Assembly: GCF_005405905.1 (NCBI RefSeq) | Contig: NZ_BJHU01000009.1 | Location: 62,001-126,000 of the forward strand | Reading direction: 5' to 3' | DNA from: Acidovorax sp. NB1 | Lineage (GTDB): Bacteria > Pseudomonadota > Gammaproteobacteria > Burkholderiales > Burkholderiaceae_C | Length of the DNA: 64,000 bases | In this document: piece by piece, positions 24,841 to 33,893 of the stretch | Numbering within the stretch: position 1 is the stretch's first letter | How the letters are laid out: each line of letters begins with the position of its first letter | Program-made: the position numbers and the translations under genes | The notes under the pieces: model-generated | The model's input: only the letters and a program-made list of their open reading frames with translations | Databases searched by the model: none | Told to the model about the DNA's origin: nothing

Positions 24841-26544
24841 TCAGACCACGATGGTGTCAAACAGCGTCGCGGCGTCGGCAGGGCGGGTGGTACGGCGGAA
24901 GCCCACGGTGAACGCGTTGCCTCCGGTCTCGCCCCGCAGCGTGGTGCGGTTCAGCCGCTGGTAGCTGATGGACGCTCCATGGCGCTGGCACAGCTCGCGG
25001 CAAATATAAAGCCCCAGGCCGCTGGAGCGGCTCTCGGAAGAGAAGAAAGGCTCGAACAGGTGGCGTTCCACGGACTTGTCCATGGGAGCGCCGTCGCTCC
25101 ACACCTGCAGGCTGATCTGGCCTGCTGGCGTAGCGCGTGTGGTGACACACAGGGAGTCGGGCTCCGGCCCCATGTAGCGCAGGGCATTGTCCAGCAGGTT
25201 CACCAGCACGCGGCGCAGGTGCTCGCCATCAAACTCCACCTGCGTGGACTGGGTGTCCAGCATGACCACCGCACGGCGCTGCACCGGGTCCTGGGCTTGC
25301 CAGTCGTGCCAGATCTGGGCAATGGCCTCGTCCAGTTGCAGGGTAGACGCGGGCGCGTGGCTGATCTGGTGCTGCACCCGGGCGATGTCGAGCACTTCTT
25401 CGGCAATGCGTGCCAGCCGGTCTGCGTTTTGCTGGACCATGTGGGCCAGGCGTTTTTGCGCGGGGTCGTGCAGGTCTTCTTCCAGCAGCGCATTGGCCTG
25501 CACGATGGCCGCCAGGGGGTTGCGGATTTCGTGGGCCACGGCCGCAGACATGCGGCCCATGGCTGCGAGTTTTTCGGTGCGCAGGCGGGCTTCCATTTCG
25601 CGCAGATCGTGCAGGAACATCACACACAGCCGTTCGGTGTGGGCTTCGCGGGCAGCCTCCCGGGTGGACGTGAGCCAGGTGCGCACATGCAGGCCAGTCG
25701 GGCTTTGGCCGGGGTGCAGCAGGTCCACATCTGCCGTCTGGGGCTGTTCGTGGCGAAAAGTGCGCCGGGCCAGTATGAGCAATGGCTTCCAGGGGGATTC
25801 GGCCTGCAGCGTCAGCGGCAGGTCGGGCAAGGCGCCGCTCGCCAGCAGCTGCAGCCCGGCCGGGTTGGCGACACGTACCACATCGTTCTCGTCCACCACC
25901 AGCACGCCGTCGGTCAGGTTCTGGATGACCAATGCGCTCACCTGGGTCTGCACGCGGGCCGCAACCTGGCTTTGTTGCGCCACTTCCTGCTCGCGCGTCA
26001 GCCGGGTCGCCAGCTGGTGCACCAGATAGCTCACGATGAAGTAGCCCGTGCCGGTGAGTGCGCTTTGCAGGTAGCGCTGCGCCTCGTCTTCGCCGGTGCG
26101 CGCGCCTGTCCACCAGGCCCAGCCCAGCAGCAGCAGCGTGACGCCTGCCGTGGTGCCCAGTGCCAGCGTGAGTGTGCCCAGCACCGCCGCCATCAGGATG
26201 GGCAGGCCGAACAGGGGCGTGTAGTTCATGGTGCCTGCATGCAGCAGCTGCAGGGCCGTGATCACAGCAAGGTCGATGCCGATGGACGGGAGCCACTGCG
26301 GCCCCGCGCCAGGCGAAGGCGGGCCCTGCCGGGCGAGCACGCGCAGGGCCACGGTGGCAACCAGATAGGCTACGCACAGTGTGAGCAATGTGGGGTCGGC
26401 GACCTGGTTGATGACCTGCCCCGCGCCTTGCAGGACCAGCAGGGCGAGCGCCACCATGACGCGGCCGGTGAGGAACCCACGCCACATGCGCACAAAAGGC
26501 GCATCCACCGTGGCCAGGTAGTTGCCAGCAGGCAGGGTTTGCAT
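24841..26544 (-). CDS. pilS: PilS, membrane histidine kinase paired with PilR
   Basis: PilS senses pilin levels in the inner membrane and controls PilR. The 567-residue protein has about six hydrophobic segments in the first 180 residues, a PAS-like region (about 205-305), then the histidine phosphotransfer box RMSAAVAHEIRNPLAAI with His338. The kinase domain follows, with NLLDNALRY (N box) and SGLGLYICREL (G box). It sits three bases after the small zinc-ribbon gene and 11 bases before pilR. The arrangement and the multi-pass N-terminus agree with PilS of Pseudomonas aeruginosa. Confidence 0.93.
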   Translation of the reverse strand: MQTLPAGNYLATVDAPFVRMWRGFLTGRVMVALALLVLQGAGQVINQVADPTLLTLCVAYLVATVALRVLARQGPPSPGAGPQWLPSIGIDLAVITALQLLHAGTMNYTPLFGLPILMAAVLGTLTLALGTTAGVTLLLLGWAWWTGARTGEDEAQRYLQSALTGTGYFIVSYLVHQLATRLTREQEVAQQSQVAARVQTQVSALVIQNLTDGVLVVDENDVVRVANPAGLQLLASGALPDLPLTLQAESPWKPLLILARRTFRHEQPQTADVDLLHPGQSPTGLHVRTWLTSTREAAREAHTERLCVMFLHDLREMEARLRTEKLAAMGRMSAAVAHEIRNPLAAIVQANALLEEDLHDPAQKRLAHMVQQNADRLARIAEEVLDIARVQHQISHAPASTLQLDEAIAQIWHDWQAQDPVQRRAVVMLDTQSTQVEFDGEHLRRVLVNLLDNALRYMGPEPDSLCVTTRATPAGQISLQVWSDGAPMDKSVERHLFEPFFSSESRSSGLGLYICRELCQRHGASISYQRLNRTTLRGETGGNAFTVGFRRTTRPADAATLFDTIVV

Positions 26545-26547
26545 GGC

Positions 26548-26778
26548 TCAGGCCGGGCCCAGCTGCCGGTGTTCGGTGCTGCAGTAGGCCTGGTTGCCGA
26601 GCATCACGGCCTCTGCCTGGGGGATGTGTACGCCGCAATGCGCGCAGGCCAGCATGTCCTGCGGCAGCGCGCGTGGCGATGGGGAGGATGGCTTGGGCGC
26701 AGCATCGTCCGGTGCGCGGCGGCTGCGCCAGATACCGATGGCCACGGCCAGGACTACGAAAAGAACCAGGTATTTCAT
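26548..26778 (-). CDS. Small membrane-anchored zinc-ribbon protein (PP0621-like)
   Basis: A 76-residue protein with one N-terminal membrane helix (MKYLVLFVVLAVAIGIW), a Pro/Ser linker, and CAHCG (46-50) plus YCSTEH near the C-terminus. These look like metal ligands of a small zinc-ribbon or TRASH-like motif. I recognise the pattern from short PP0621-type proteins beside pilS in betaproteobacteria and pseudomonads; function is unknown. Its start overlaps the upstream ccsA-like stop as ATGA, and pilS begins three bases after its stop, so it is embedded in the operon. It could be a small partner of either neighbour. Confidence 0.8.
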   Translation of the reverse strand: MKYLVLFVVLAVAIGIWRSRRAPDDAAPKPSSPSPRALPQDMLACAHCGVHIPQAEAVMLGNQAYCSTEHRQLGPA

Positions 26779-27572
26779 GCGCTGCGGCCCAGAACCACTT
26801 CCAGCACAAACCGCGAGCCCACATAAGCCAGCAGCAGCAGGGCCGCCCCGGCATACAGCACCCGAACCGCATTGCGCCCGCGCCAGCCAAAACGCGCACG
26901 GCCCAGCAGCAGGGTGGCAAACGTCAGCCACGACAGCAGGGAGAAGATGGCTTTGTGATCCCAGCGCCAGGCGCGGCCATACAGCGTCTCGCCAAACAGC
27001 CATCCGGCCAGCAGCGTGGCGGTGAGCAGCACAAAACCGGCGGTCACGAAGCGAAAGGTCAGCCGCTCCAGGGTGAGCAGCGGAATCCCGCTGTGCGGGT
27101 CTTCCGCCTGGCGGATGTGGCGCTCGGCGCGGGTCATGAGCCAGGCGTGCACCACGGCCGCCGCAAACAGGCCATAACAGGCGATGCCCAGGGCCAGGTG
27201 CAGCGGCAACCAGGCGGATGCCGCAACATGCAGGGGTTGGCCCGGGAAGACCATGGCCAGCACGATGGCGGCGGCACCCAGGCCCGCCAGCACCCAGCGG
27301 GACTGCATCTGCGGGAAAAGCTGCCGCTCCACCGCATACACCGTGAGCACCAGCCAGGCCGTCATCGACAAGGCGGGGGCAAAACCAAAACGCGGCGTGT
27401 CGCCCCACAGGCCCCACACCAGCACTGCGCCATGCAGCACCCAGGCCAACAGCAGGGCGTTGCGGGCCGCTGCGGCGCCCAGGCGCGGGGCTGCGGCGGC
27501 TGGGACGGCGTATGCCACCGCGGCGGCCAGGGCCAGCAGCCAGCTGATGGGGGAGCTACTCGCTAAAATCAT
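26775..27572 (-). CDS. CcsA/YpjD-type inner membrane protein
   Basis: A 265-residue polytopic membrane protein with about eight hydrophobic segments. The region WRWDHKAIFSLLSW near residue 215 resembles the tryptophan-rich WxWD segment of cytochrome c assembly proteins (CcsA/CcmC, HemX/YpjD). In proteobacteria the YpjD subgroup usually lies beside ffh, exactly as here (ffh is divergent, 101 bp away). The YpjD role is not settled; a direct part in cytochrome maturation is not shown. It heads a five-gene reverse operon through ampD. A TAAACT hexamer lies seven bases before the start, so its leader may be very short. Confidence 0.85.
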   Translation of the reverse strand: MILASSSPISWLLALAAAVAYAVPAAAAPRLGAAAARNALLLAWVLHGAVLVWGLWGDTPRFGFAPALSMTAWLVLTVYAVERQLFPQMQSRWVLAGLGAAAIVLAMVFPGQPLHVAASAWLPLHLALGIACYGLFAAAVVHAWLMTRAERHIRQAEDPHSGIPLLTLERLTFRFVTAGFVLLTATLLAGWLFGETLYGRAWRWDHKAIFSLLSWLTFATLLLGRARFGWRGRNAVRVLYAGAALLLLAYVGSRFVLEVVLGRSA

Positions 27573-27673
27573 GGGTCACAGTTTAGCCTTTTGCCCCCAC
27601 TGCCAGCGCCCTGGCAGCCTGCCCGAGACAACCACCGCGTTGATCGCGCGCAGGCAACACCGGAACTTCCCCT

Positions 27674-29053
27674 ATGGCCTCCGCACTTACCGACAAACTC
27701 TCGCGCCTCGTCAAGGAGATGCGCGGCCAGGCCCGCATCACCGAATCCAACGTGCAGGACATGCTGCGCGAGGTGCGCATGGCCCTGCTCGAAGCCGACG
27801 TGGCCCTGCCCGTGGTGCGCGACTTCATCGCCCGCGTGAAGGACAAGGCGCTGGGCCAGGAGGTACTGGGCTCGCTCAAGCCGGGGCAGACGCTGGTGTC
27901 CATCGTCAACCGCGAGCTGGCCGCCACTATGGGCGAGGGCATCTCCGACATCAACCTGGCCGCCCAGCCACCGGCCATCATCCTCATGGCGGGCCTGCAG
28001 GGTGCGGGCAAGACCACGACCACGGCCAAGCTGGCCAAGCACCTGATCGAGAAGCGCAAGAAGAAGGTGCTGACCGTCTCGGGCGACGTGTACCGCCCGG
28101 CGGCCATCGAGCAGCTCAAGACCGTCACGAAGCAGGCGGGCGCTGAATGGTTCCCCAGCACGCCCGACCAGAAGCCGCTCGACATCGCGCGCGCCGCACT
28201 CGACTACGCCAAGAAGCACTACTTCGACGTGCTGCTGGTCGATACGGCGGGCCGGCTGGCCATCGACGAAGCCTTGATGAAGGAAATCAAGGACCTGCAC
28301 GCCACGCTGAACCCGGTGGAGACCCTGTTCGTGGTCGATGCCATGCAAGGCCAGGACGCGATTAACACCGCCAAGGCCTTCAAGGAGGCGCTGCCGCTCA
28401 CCGGTATCGTGCTCACCAAGCTCGACGGTGATTCGCGCGGCGGTGCGGCGCTGTCGGTGCGGCAGGTCACCGGGGCGCCCATCAAGTTTGCCGGTGTCTC
28501 AGAGAAGATCGACGGGCTGGAGGTGTTCGATGCCGAGCGCCACGCAGGCCGCATCCTGGGCATGGGCGACATCGTGGCCCTGGTCGAGCAGGTCACGGCG
28601 GGCGTGGACATGGAGGCCGCCCAGAAGCTGGCCGCCAAGGTCAAGAGCGGTGACGGCTTTGATCTGAACGACTTCCTGTCCCAGATCCAGCAGATGAAGC
28701 AGATGGGGGGGTTGTCCAGCCTGATGGACAAGCTGCCCTCTCAGCTCACGGCCAAGGCCGGTGCGTTGGACATGGACAAGGCCGAAAAAGACATCAAGCG
28801 CAAGGAAGGCATCATCCAGAGCATGACGCCGTTGGAGCGCCGCAAGCCCGACCTCATCAAGGCCACGCGCAAGAAGCGCATTGCCAATGGGGCGGGCGTG
28901 CATGTGCAGGAGGTCAACCGCCTGCTCAAGGAGTTTGAGCAGATGCAGGGCATGATGAAGAAGATGAAGGGCGGCGGCCTCATGAAAATGATGAAGCGCA
29001 TGGGCGGCATGAAGGGCATGGGCGGGGGCGGCATGCCCAAGATGCCTTTCTGA
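27674..29053 (+). CDS. ffh: Ffh, signal recognition particle GTPase
   Basis: Ffh binds signal sequences of nascent membrane proteins together with 4.5S RNA and delivers them to FtsY. The 459-residue protein has the N domain, the G domain with GLQGAGKTTT (107-116), DTAGRL and TKLDGDSRGGAAL, and the methionine-rich M domain ending in a run of Met/Lys/Gly (MKKMKGGGLMKMMKRMGG). Length equals the family norm (about 453). It is divergent from the ccsA-like gene and has a strong terminator. The 4.5S RNA gene is not in the window. Confidence 0.98.
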   Translation: MASALTDKLSRLVKEMRGQARITESNVQDMLREVRMALLEADVALPVVRDFIARVKDKALGQEVLGSLKPGQTLVSIVNRELAATMGEGISDINLAAQPPAIILMAGLQGAGKTTTTAKLAKHLIEKRKKKVLTVSGDVYRPAAIEQLKTVTKQAGAEWFPSTPDQKPLDIARAALDYAKKHYFDVLLVDTAGRLAIDEALMKEIKDLHATLNPVETLFVVDAMQGQDAINTAKAFKEALPLTGIVLTKLDGDSRGGAALSVRQVTGAPIKFAGVSEKIDGLEVFDAERHAGRILGMGDIVALVEQVTAGVDMEAAQKLAAKVKSGDGFDLNDFLSQIQQMKQMGGLSSLMDKLPSQLTAKAGALDMDKAEKDIKRKEGIIQSMTPLERRKPDLIKATRKKRIANGAGVHVQEVNRLLKEFEQMQGMMKKMKGGGLMKMMKRMGGMKGMGGGGMPKMPF

Positions 29054-29074
29054 GCGCCCCGGCCCTGGCACCCC

Positions 29075-29119
29075 AAACCCTGAAGAGGCGTTGCTGCTTC
29101 TTCAGGGTTTTTGCTTTTT
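29075..29119 (+). terminator. Rho-independent terminator of ffh
   Basis: AAACCCTGAAGA (29075-29086) pairs perfectly with TCTTCAGGGTTT (29099-29110), followed by TTGCTTTTT. The 110 bp beyond it, up to the C13-type gene, hold nothing I can name. Confidence 0.92.
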
Positions 29120-29231
29120 AGAGCGGCTAAAAAACTCTTCTGGCGTCGTTGTCGCGTCTTGTCGTACTGCCTGCTCTAGCCAGAACCGCTTCGCTGGATT
29201 TTGTTGGGGGCTCTTAGGGCGTTGGCGGCCC

Positions 29232-30080
29232 TCAGGGCGCCTGCAGCCAGTGCTTGAGCGGCTGATGCGCCCATGCCTTGGCATCGTCACCCACAAAAAG
29301 GCTGGGCTGGGAGGCAGGGAGCTTGCGGCGTTTTTCCTGTGTGGCGATGGACTTTTGTGCTTCGGCCAGCCAATCGGTCATCGAACGGCTGTCCGCGTCT
29401 GCCTGTCCAAACAGGGCTTCGGTAAAGGGCGTGTGGTTGCCGTTGTACTTGCACTGAAAGCTGGTGCGGCGTGCGTCCGTGGCTGTGATCACCACGCGGT
29501 TAGGGGCTTTCAGGGGCTCGATGAAGGCGCCGCTGTAGCAGGTGGACAGCACTACCAGTGTGGGCACCTTGTGGAGCGGTGCCAGCGCATCGCTCAATGC
29601 CTTGGGGGTGAGGGGCTGCAGGTTTTTTCCGCCCGCGCTGATGTTAAGCAGACCGGGGTTGCTGTGGGTGGAGATGAACAGCAGCACGCGGTCGCGCGGG
29701 CGGGCCACCTCGGCCGTCTTGGACATCACCAGTGCAAAATTTTCTGCCGTGGCCTGGGGCCAGTCGGTGGGCTGGTCGCGCGCGGGGTTGGCCAGCTTGA
29801 GCATCAGCGCATTGGGGTCGATGTCCTTGACCCACTTTTCGGCCAGCAGAACATCATTGCGGAACGCCTTGGACTGCGAGTGCATGGCAAAGCCCGCGAA
29901 GATGATGCGCCCGGGTGGTTCAGGGGGCGGAGGTGGGGGCGCCGGGGTGGCGATCGGGACCGGCTTGTGGGGCGGCGCCGGGGTGGGCTGGGCGCAGCCC
30001 ACCAGGGCCAGGGTCAGGGCCAGCGCGCTGGCCTGGATCAGCCGCCAGCGGGCGGCAGGGAACAACAGAAGAGGTGGCAT
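29232..30080 (-). CDS. C13 (legumain/caspase-like) cysteine peptidase lipoprotein
   Basis: A 282-residue predicted lipoprotein. Signal peptide residues 1-28 end in LVGC, with Cys29 as the lipidation site. A Pro-rich spacer (31-57) follows, then a peptidase C13-like domain. The expected dyad is visible: His139 in FISTHSNPG and Cys181 in VVLSTCYSGAFIEPL, with a later TSFQC block also typical of bacterial C13 proteins. It should be anchored in the envelope, probably the outer membrane periplasmic face. Bacterial members are poorly characterised. I chose the ATG at 30080 because it gives a clean signal peptide; the longer frame from 30158 does not. It stands alone between ffh and opgH. Confidence 0.75.
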   Translation of the reverse strand: MPPLLLFPAARWRLIQASALALTLALVGCAQPTPAPPHKPVPIATPAPPPPPPEPPGRIIFAGFAMHSQSKAFRNDVLLAEKWVKDIDPNALMLKLANPARDQPTDWPQATAENFALVMSKTAEVARPRDRVLLFISTHSNPGLLNISAGGKNLQPLTPKALSDALAPLHKVPTLVVLSTCYSGAFIEPLKAPNRVVITATDARRTSFQCKYNGNHTPFTEALFGQADADSRSMTDWLAEAQKSIATQEKRRKLPASQPSLFVGDDAKAWAHQPLKHWLQAP

Positions 30081-30223
30081 CGATAGCGGGGCCGCGCGGC
30101 GCCGCAGACCACCGTCAGGCAGAACGGTCTGGGCGCAGGGGCCAGGTGAAAAGGACACGCATCGTAACGACTTGCCAGGCGTGGGTTACAACGCCAGGAG
30201 GCCCTAGGTTTGAAGGTTGTTAA

Positions 30224-30271
30224 GGCCTCTGCGCGCGATGGTAAACACTTTATCGCTATCAAATATGTAGT
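30224..30271 (+). repeat. 48-bp dispersed element between opgH and the C13 gene
   Basis: Head GGCCTCTGCGCGCG (30224-30237) is identical to the tldD copy. The middle begins ATGGTAAA, and the tail GCTATCAAATATGTAGT (30255-30271) has the shared palindromic form. It lies in the 250-bp gap downstream of opgH and upstream of the C13 peptidase gene; nothing else was seen in this gap. Confidence 0.75.
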
Positions 30272-30330
30272 AAATGAGAAAAAGCCGGTGTGGGTGCCAG
30301 CTTGTGGTTTGTACCTGATTTTTCACATTG

Positions 30331-32340
30331 TCACAAAGCTGCCAGCGGCGCGGGCCGGGCCAGGCGGCTGGCGTGCAGCCAGGCGCGGCGCAGCACCGGG
30401 GGTGACCAGGACTCCTCGGGGATCAGCAGCAGGCGCTGCGCGCGCAGTGCACGGCCCAGGGCGATCTGGCTGGTCCAGACCGCCAGAGGAATCGCCAGCG
30501 CCAGCGGCAGGCCCACCGGCATGAGCCACAGCAGGGCGCTGCTGTCGATCAGTGCCACGCCCAGTGCCAGCAGGCCGATCAGCCCGCTCATCGGGGCCAG
30601 CTGGCGCACGGCGTGGCGCCAGGGCACGGCATGGGCTTCGCGCGGGGGCGACTTCCATTCCAGCTTCAGCCCGGTCAGCGCGATCAACACAAACAGCGAA
30701 TGCGCCAGCATGCGGATGGGGGCCTGCAGGATGGCCAGCACGCTCTCCAGCACGGCGCTCTTGAGCAGACTCAGGGCCCCGCCGTACTCCTTGTGCTCGC
30801 GCCGCATGAAGACGGCGGCCACGCCCAGGATGCGGGGCAGGAACAGCAGGCACAGCGTCCAGGCCCACAGCGCCAGTAGCTCGGCGGGAAGGATGTGCCA
30901 GTCGGCGACCAGCTTGGCGCCCGACAGCCACAGGGCCGTGCCCAGCGTGAGGAAGGCCAGCCACAGCGGCGCCGACAGGTAGGCCATGGCGCCGGTGATG
31001 AACATGGAGCGGTGCACGGGGTGGATGCCGGGCTCGGCCATCAGGCGCGCGTTCTGCAGGTTGCCCTGGCACCAGCGGCGGTCGCGCTGCAGCTCGGCCA
31101 GCAGGTCGGGTGGCTGCTGCTCATAGCTGCCAACCAGGTCGGCCACCAGCCACACGTGGTAGCCCGCGCGGCGCATCAGCGCGGCTTCGACAAAGTCGTG
31201 CGACATGATGCCGCCCGCCAGGCCGCCCTGGCCCTTGATGGGCGCCAGTGCGCAGTGCTGCATGAACGGCGCCACGCGGATGATGGCGTTGTGGCCCCAG
31301 TAGTGCGATTCGCCCAGCTGCCAGTACTGCATGCCCAGCGTGAACAGGCGGCCGGTGACGCGCGACGCAAACTGCTGCGCGCGGGCGTGCAGCGTGACGT
31401 GACCGATGGCCTGCGTGGCGGTCTGGATGATGCCCGCCGTGGGGTTGGCCTCCATCAGCTTGGCCATCGAGACAATGCAGTCGCCGCTCATCACGCTGTC
31501 GGCATCCAGCACCACCATGTAGCGGTAGTCCTTGCCCCAGCGGCGGCAAAAATCGGCCACGTTGCCCGCCTTGCGGTGGGTGCGGCGCGTGCGCAGGCGG
31601 TAGTACACCTGCACCTGGGGCTGTTGGCCGTGTTGGGCCAGGGCAGTGCGCAGTGCCTCCCATGCTGCGCGCTCGGCGGTGGCAATGGCGGGGTCGCTGC
31701 TGTCGGACAGCACGAACACGTCGAAGCTGGCGCCGTGGCCGGTGGAGGCCACCGACTCGCAGGTGGCGCGCAGCCCGGCAAACACCGTGGCCACATCCTC
31801 GTTGCAGATGGGCATGATGATGGCCGTGCGTGCCTCGGGGGCCAGCGCATGCCCCGCCACACTGCGCACGGACAGCGCGTGTTTGTCCCCGCGCAGCATC
31901 ACCCAGAAGCCCATCAGCCCGGTCAGAAAACCGGTGACCACCCAGGCCGACAGCAGCGCAAACAACGCCACCTGCCCGTAGCCCAGCCAGGGGTTGTCAT
32001 AGTCGGGCTGCACACCCGCAAACAGCACACTGGCCAAGGCCGTGGCCAGCGCGGTGAGCAGTGCAAAGGTCCAGCGGCGGCGTTGTGCCGCCTGTTCCCA
32101 AGCCTGTGTGGGGCGGTCGGCCTGCGCTGCGCGAGGGGTGCTGCGGCCCTGGCCGGTCAGCCGCAGCAGCAGCGCCGTGCCCAGGCTGTTCCAGAAGCCG
32201 CGCCAGGGCAGCGGCACCATGGAGCCTCGGTGCAGCGGAGGGGCGGTGACGGCATGCGGATGCCGTTCTTCGCGCAGGGGGCTGCGGGGCGGATGGGCGG
32301 GCACCGGCGGGCTTACTCGGGAAGAATGATGTGCGTCCAT
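30331..32340 (-). CDS. opgH: OpgH (MdoH), glucan glucosyltransferase
   Basis: OpgH polymerises the beta-1,2 glucose backbone of osmoregulated periplasmic glucans from UDP-glucose and passes it through the inner membrane. The 669-residue protein has a GT2 domain with VLDADSVMSGDC and the QRDRRWCQGN (QxxRW) motif, plus about seven membrane segments. It is shorter than the E. coli enzyme (847), mainly because the N-terminal cytosolic region is reduced; in E. coli that region also touches FtsZ. The start overlaps opgG by 28 bp, so OpgG and OpgH are coupled. No terminator was found downstream. Confidence 0.93.
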   Translation of the reverse strand: MDAHHSSRVSPPVPAHPPRSPLREERHPHAVTAPPLHRGSMVPLPWRGFWNSLGTALLLRLTGQGRSTPRAAQADRPTQAWEQAAQRRRWTFALLTALATALASVLFAGVQPDYDNPWLGYGQVALFALLSAWVVTGFLTGLMGFWVMLRGDKHALSVRSVAGHALAPEARTAIIMPICNEDVATVFAGLRATCESVASTGHGASFDVFVLSDSSDPAIATAERAAWEALRTALAQHGQQPQVQVYYRLRTRRTHRKAGNVADFCRRWGKDYRYMVVLDADSVMSGDCIVSMAKLMEANPTAGIIQTATQAIGHVTLHARAQQFASRVTGRLFTLGMQYWQLGESHYWGHNAIIRVAPFMQHCALAPIKGQGGLAGGIMSHDFVEAALMRRAGYHVWLVADLVGSYEQQPPDLLAELQRDRRWCQGNLQNARLMAEPGIHPVHRSMFITGAMAYLSAPLWLAFLTLGTALWLSGAKLVADWHILPAELLALWAWTLCLLFLPRILGVAAVFMRREHKEYGGALSLLKSAVLESVLAILQAPIRMLAHSLFVLIALTGLKLEWKSPPREAHAVPWRHAVRQLAPMSGLIGLLALGVALIDSSALLWLMPVGLPLALAIPLAVWTSQIALGRALRAQRLLLIPEESWSPPVLRRAWLHASRLARPAPLAAL

Positions 32341-33893
32341 GTTTCACTCACAGCGTGGTTGTCGTGTTGGAGAAAAGCGCGCAGCTCGATGGGCCGGTCG
32401 GCCTGCTGGCGTTGAATGCGAACCGTCATGCGCCACTGGTCAGTGGCGGGGTTGCGGTAGACGATGTTTTCCAGCAACTGGCCGTTGGCATCGCTGGTCA
32501 CCACGGCCTTCACCGTGGCGTTTGCAGGCAGGGCGCGGAGTGCCGGGCCGTCGAAATCGACCACGTACTGCACCTGCTGGGCCAGTGCCTCGGCGGGCTG
32601 CTTGGAGTAGCCCATGCCGCGCCGCGACTGCGTGGCCCAGGCGCCGGGTGGCCGTTGCTGCTCATCGCCCTGCCAGCTCAGCTCATAGGCAAACTCCATC
32701 GGCTGGCCGGGGGGCGGCATCTGGGCGGGCACCCAGTACGCCACGATGTTGTCGTGTGTTTCGTCGGGGGTGCTCAGCTGCACCAGTTCCACCCGGCCCG
32801 CGCCCCAGTCGTGCAGGGGGCGCACCCAGGCGCTGGGGCGGCGTTCGTAGCGTGCCTCGACGTCCTCATAGTTCGACCACTGGCGATCGCGCTGCATGAG
32901 GCCGAAGCCCTTGGGGTTCTTGGTGGCGAACGAGGTGACCAGCGTCTGCTGGGGGTTCTGCAAGGGGCGCCAGAGCCATTCACCCTCGCCGGTGGCCACC
33001 ATCAGGCCGTCGGAGTCATGCACCTCGGGGCGGAAGTCGCCCTTGCGGGGCTGGTTCTCGCCAAAAAAGAACATGCTGGTCAGCGGTGCAACGCCCAATG
33101 TGGCGATGGGTTGGCCACTGCCGGGGCGCACAAAAATACGGCTGTGCACGGTGGTGGTGGTGCTCGTTCCCGGCTGGATGTCGAAGCGGAACGCACCGGT
33201 GGCGCGCGCTGAGTCCATCAGCGCATACACCGTGACTTGCGTGGCCGAGGGGTCGGGCCGCACCAGCCAGAACTCGGTGAATCGGGGGAACTCCTCGCCA
33301 CTGCCCCCCACGGTGTCGATGGCCAGCCCCCGCGCCGACAGGCCGTATTGCTGGCCCTTGCCCAAGGCGCGGAAGTAGCTGGCGCCCTGGAAGACCACCA
33401 GCTCGTCCTTGTAGGCGCTGGAGTTGAGGTGGTTGTGCAGGCGAAAACCCGCAAAGCCCAGGTCGCCCCAGGCCTCGGGCCGCACCTGGTTCTTGCCGTA
33501 GTCGAAGTCTGCGCGGCGGTAGCTGAGGTGGCGCAGGCCCTGGGGCGTGACCTCGTTGATCAGCACAGGTTCTTTCTGGTACAGGCCCAGATGGAAGAAC
33601 ATGGCTTCGAACGGCAGCTGCTCGGCGCGCCACAGGGCGCGGTCGGGGCGCCAGCGGATGTCGCGCACCTGGTCGTAGTCGAGCTGTGCAAGGTCTGCGG
33701 GCAGCTTGTCGCTGGCTGCGCGGTAGGGCTTCTCGGCCCGCTCCCGGGCCAGGCGGGTAAGGCTGTCGAAATCGAAGGCCGGACCCGGTGTCTGTGCCTG
33801 GACAACCCCAGCCAGCAAGGTGGCGGTCAATGCCGCCGCAGCCCACAGGGTGCAGCGAAAGGCGGGTGATCGGTAAGAAAAAACAGCTTGCAT
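32313..33893 (-). CDS. opgG: OpgG (MdoG), periplasmic glucan biosynthesis protein
   Basis: OpgG acts in the periplasm on the nascent glucan, probably adding or shaping branches. The 526-residue product has a signal peptide (about 1-33, cleavage near VVQA-Q) and then the MdoG fold: FDFDSLTRLARERAEKPY, the DYDQVRDIRWRPDRALW block, NSSAYKDELVVFQGASYFRALGKG, and GEGEWLWRPLQNP. These are the family's most conserved stretches. Length fits (about 510). It is the first gene of opgGH; the upstream 180 bp contain the glrR terminator and should hold the promoter. Confidence 0.95.
   Translation of the reverse strand: MQAVFSYRSPAFRCTLWAAAALTATLLAGVVQAQTPGPAFDFDSLTRLARERAEKPYRAASDKLPADLAQLDYDQVRDIRWRPDRALWRAEQLPFEAMFFHLGLYQKEPVLINEVTPQGLRHLSYRRADFDYGKNQVRPEAWGDLGFAGFRLHNHLNSSAYKDELVVFQGASYFRALGKGQQYGLSARGLAIDTVGGSGEEFPRFTEFWLVRPDPSATQVTVYALMDSARATGAFRFDIQPGTSTTTTVHSRIFVRPGSGQPIATLGVAPLTSMFFFGENQPRKGDFRPEVHDSDGLMVATGEGEWLWRPLQNPQQTLVTSFATKNPKGFGLMQRDRQWSNYEDVEARYERRPSAWVRPLHDWGAGRVELVQLSTPDETHDNIVAYWVPAQMPPPGQPMEFAYELSWQGDEQQRPPGAWATQSRRGMGYSKQPAEALAQQVQYVVDFDGPALRALPANATVKAVVTSDANGQLLENIVYRNPATDQWRMTVRIQRQQADRPIELRAFLQHDNHAVSETWTHIILPE

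Noticed and set aside
29120..29231. Possible mobile-element remnant after ffh
   Set aside because: The sequence is slightly less GC-rich but shows no inverted ends, transposase fragment or direct repeats.
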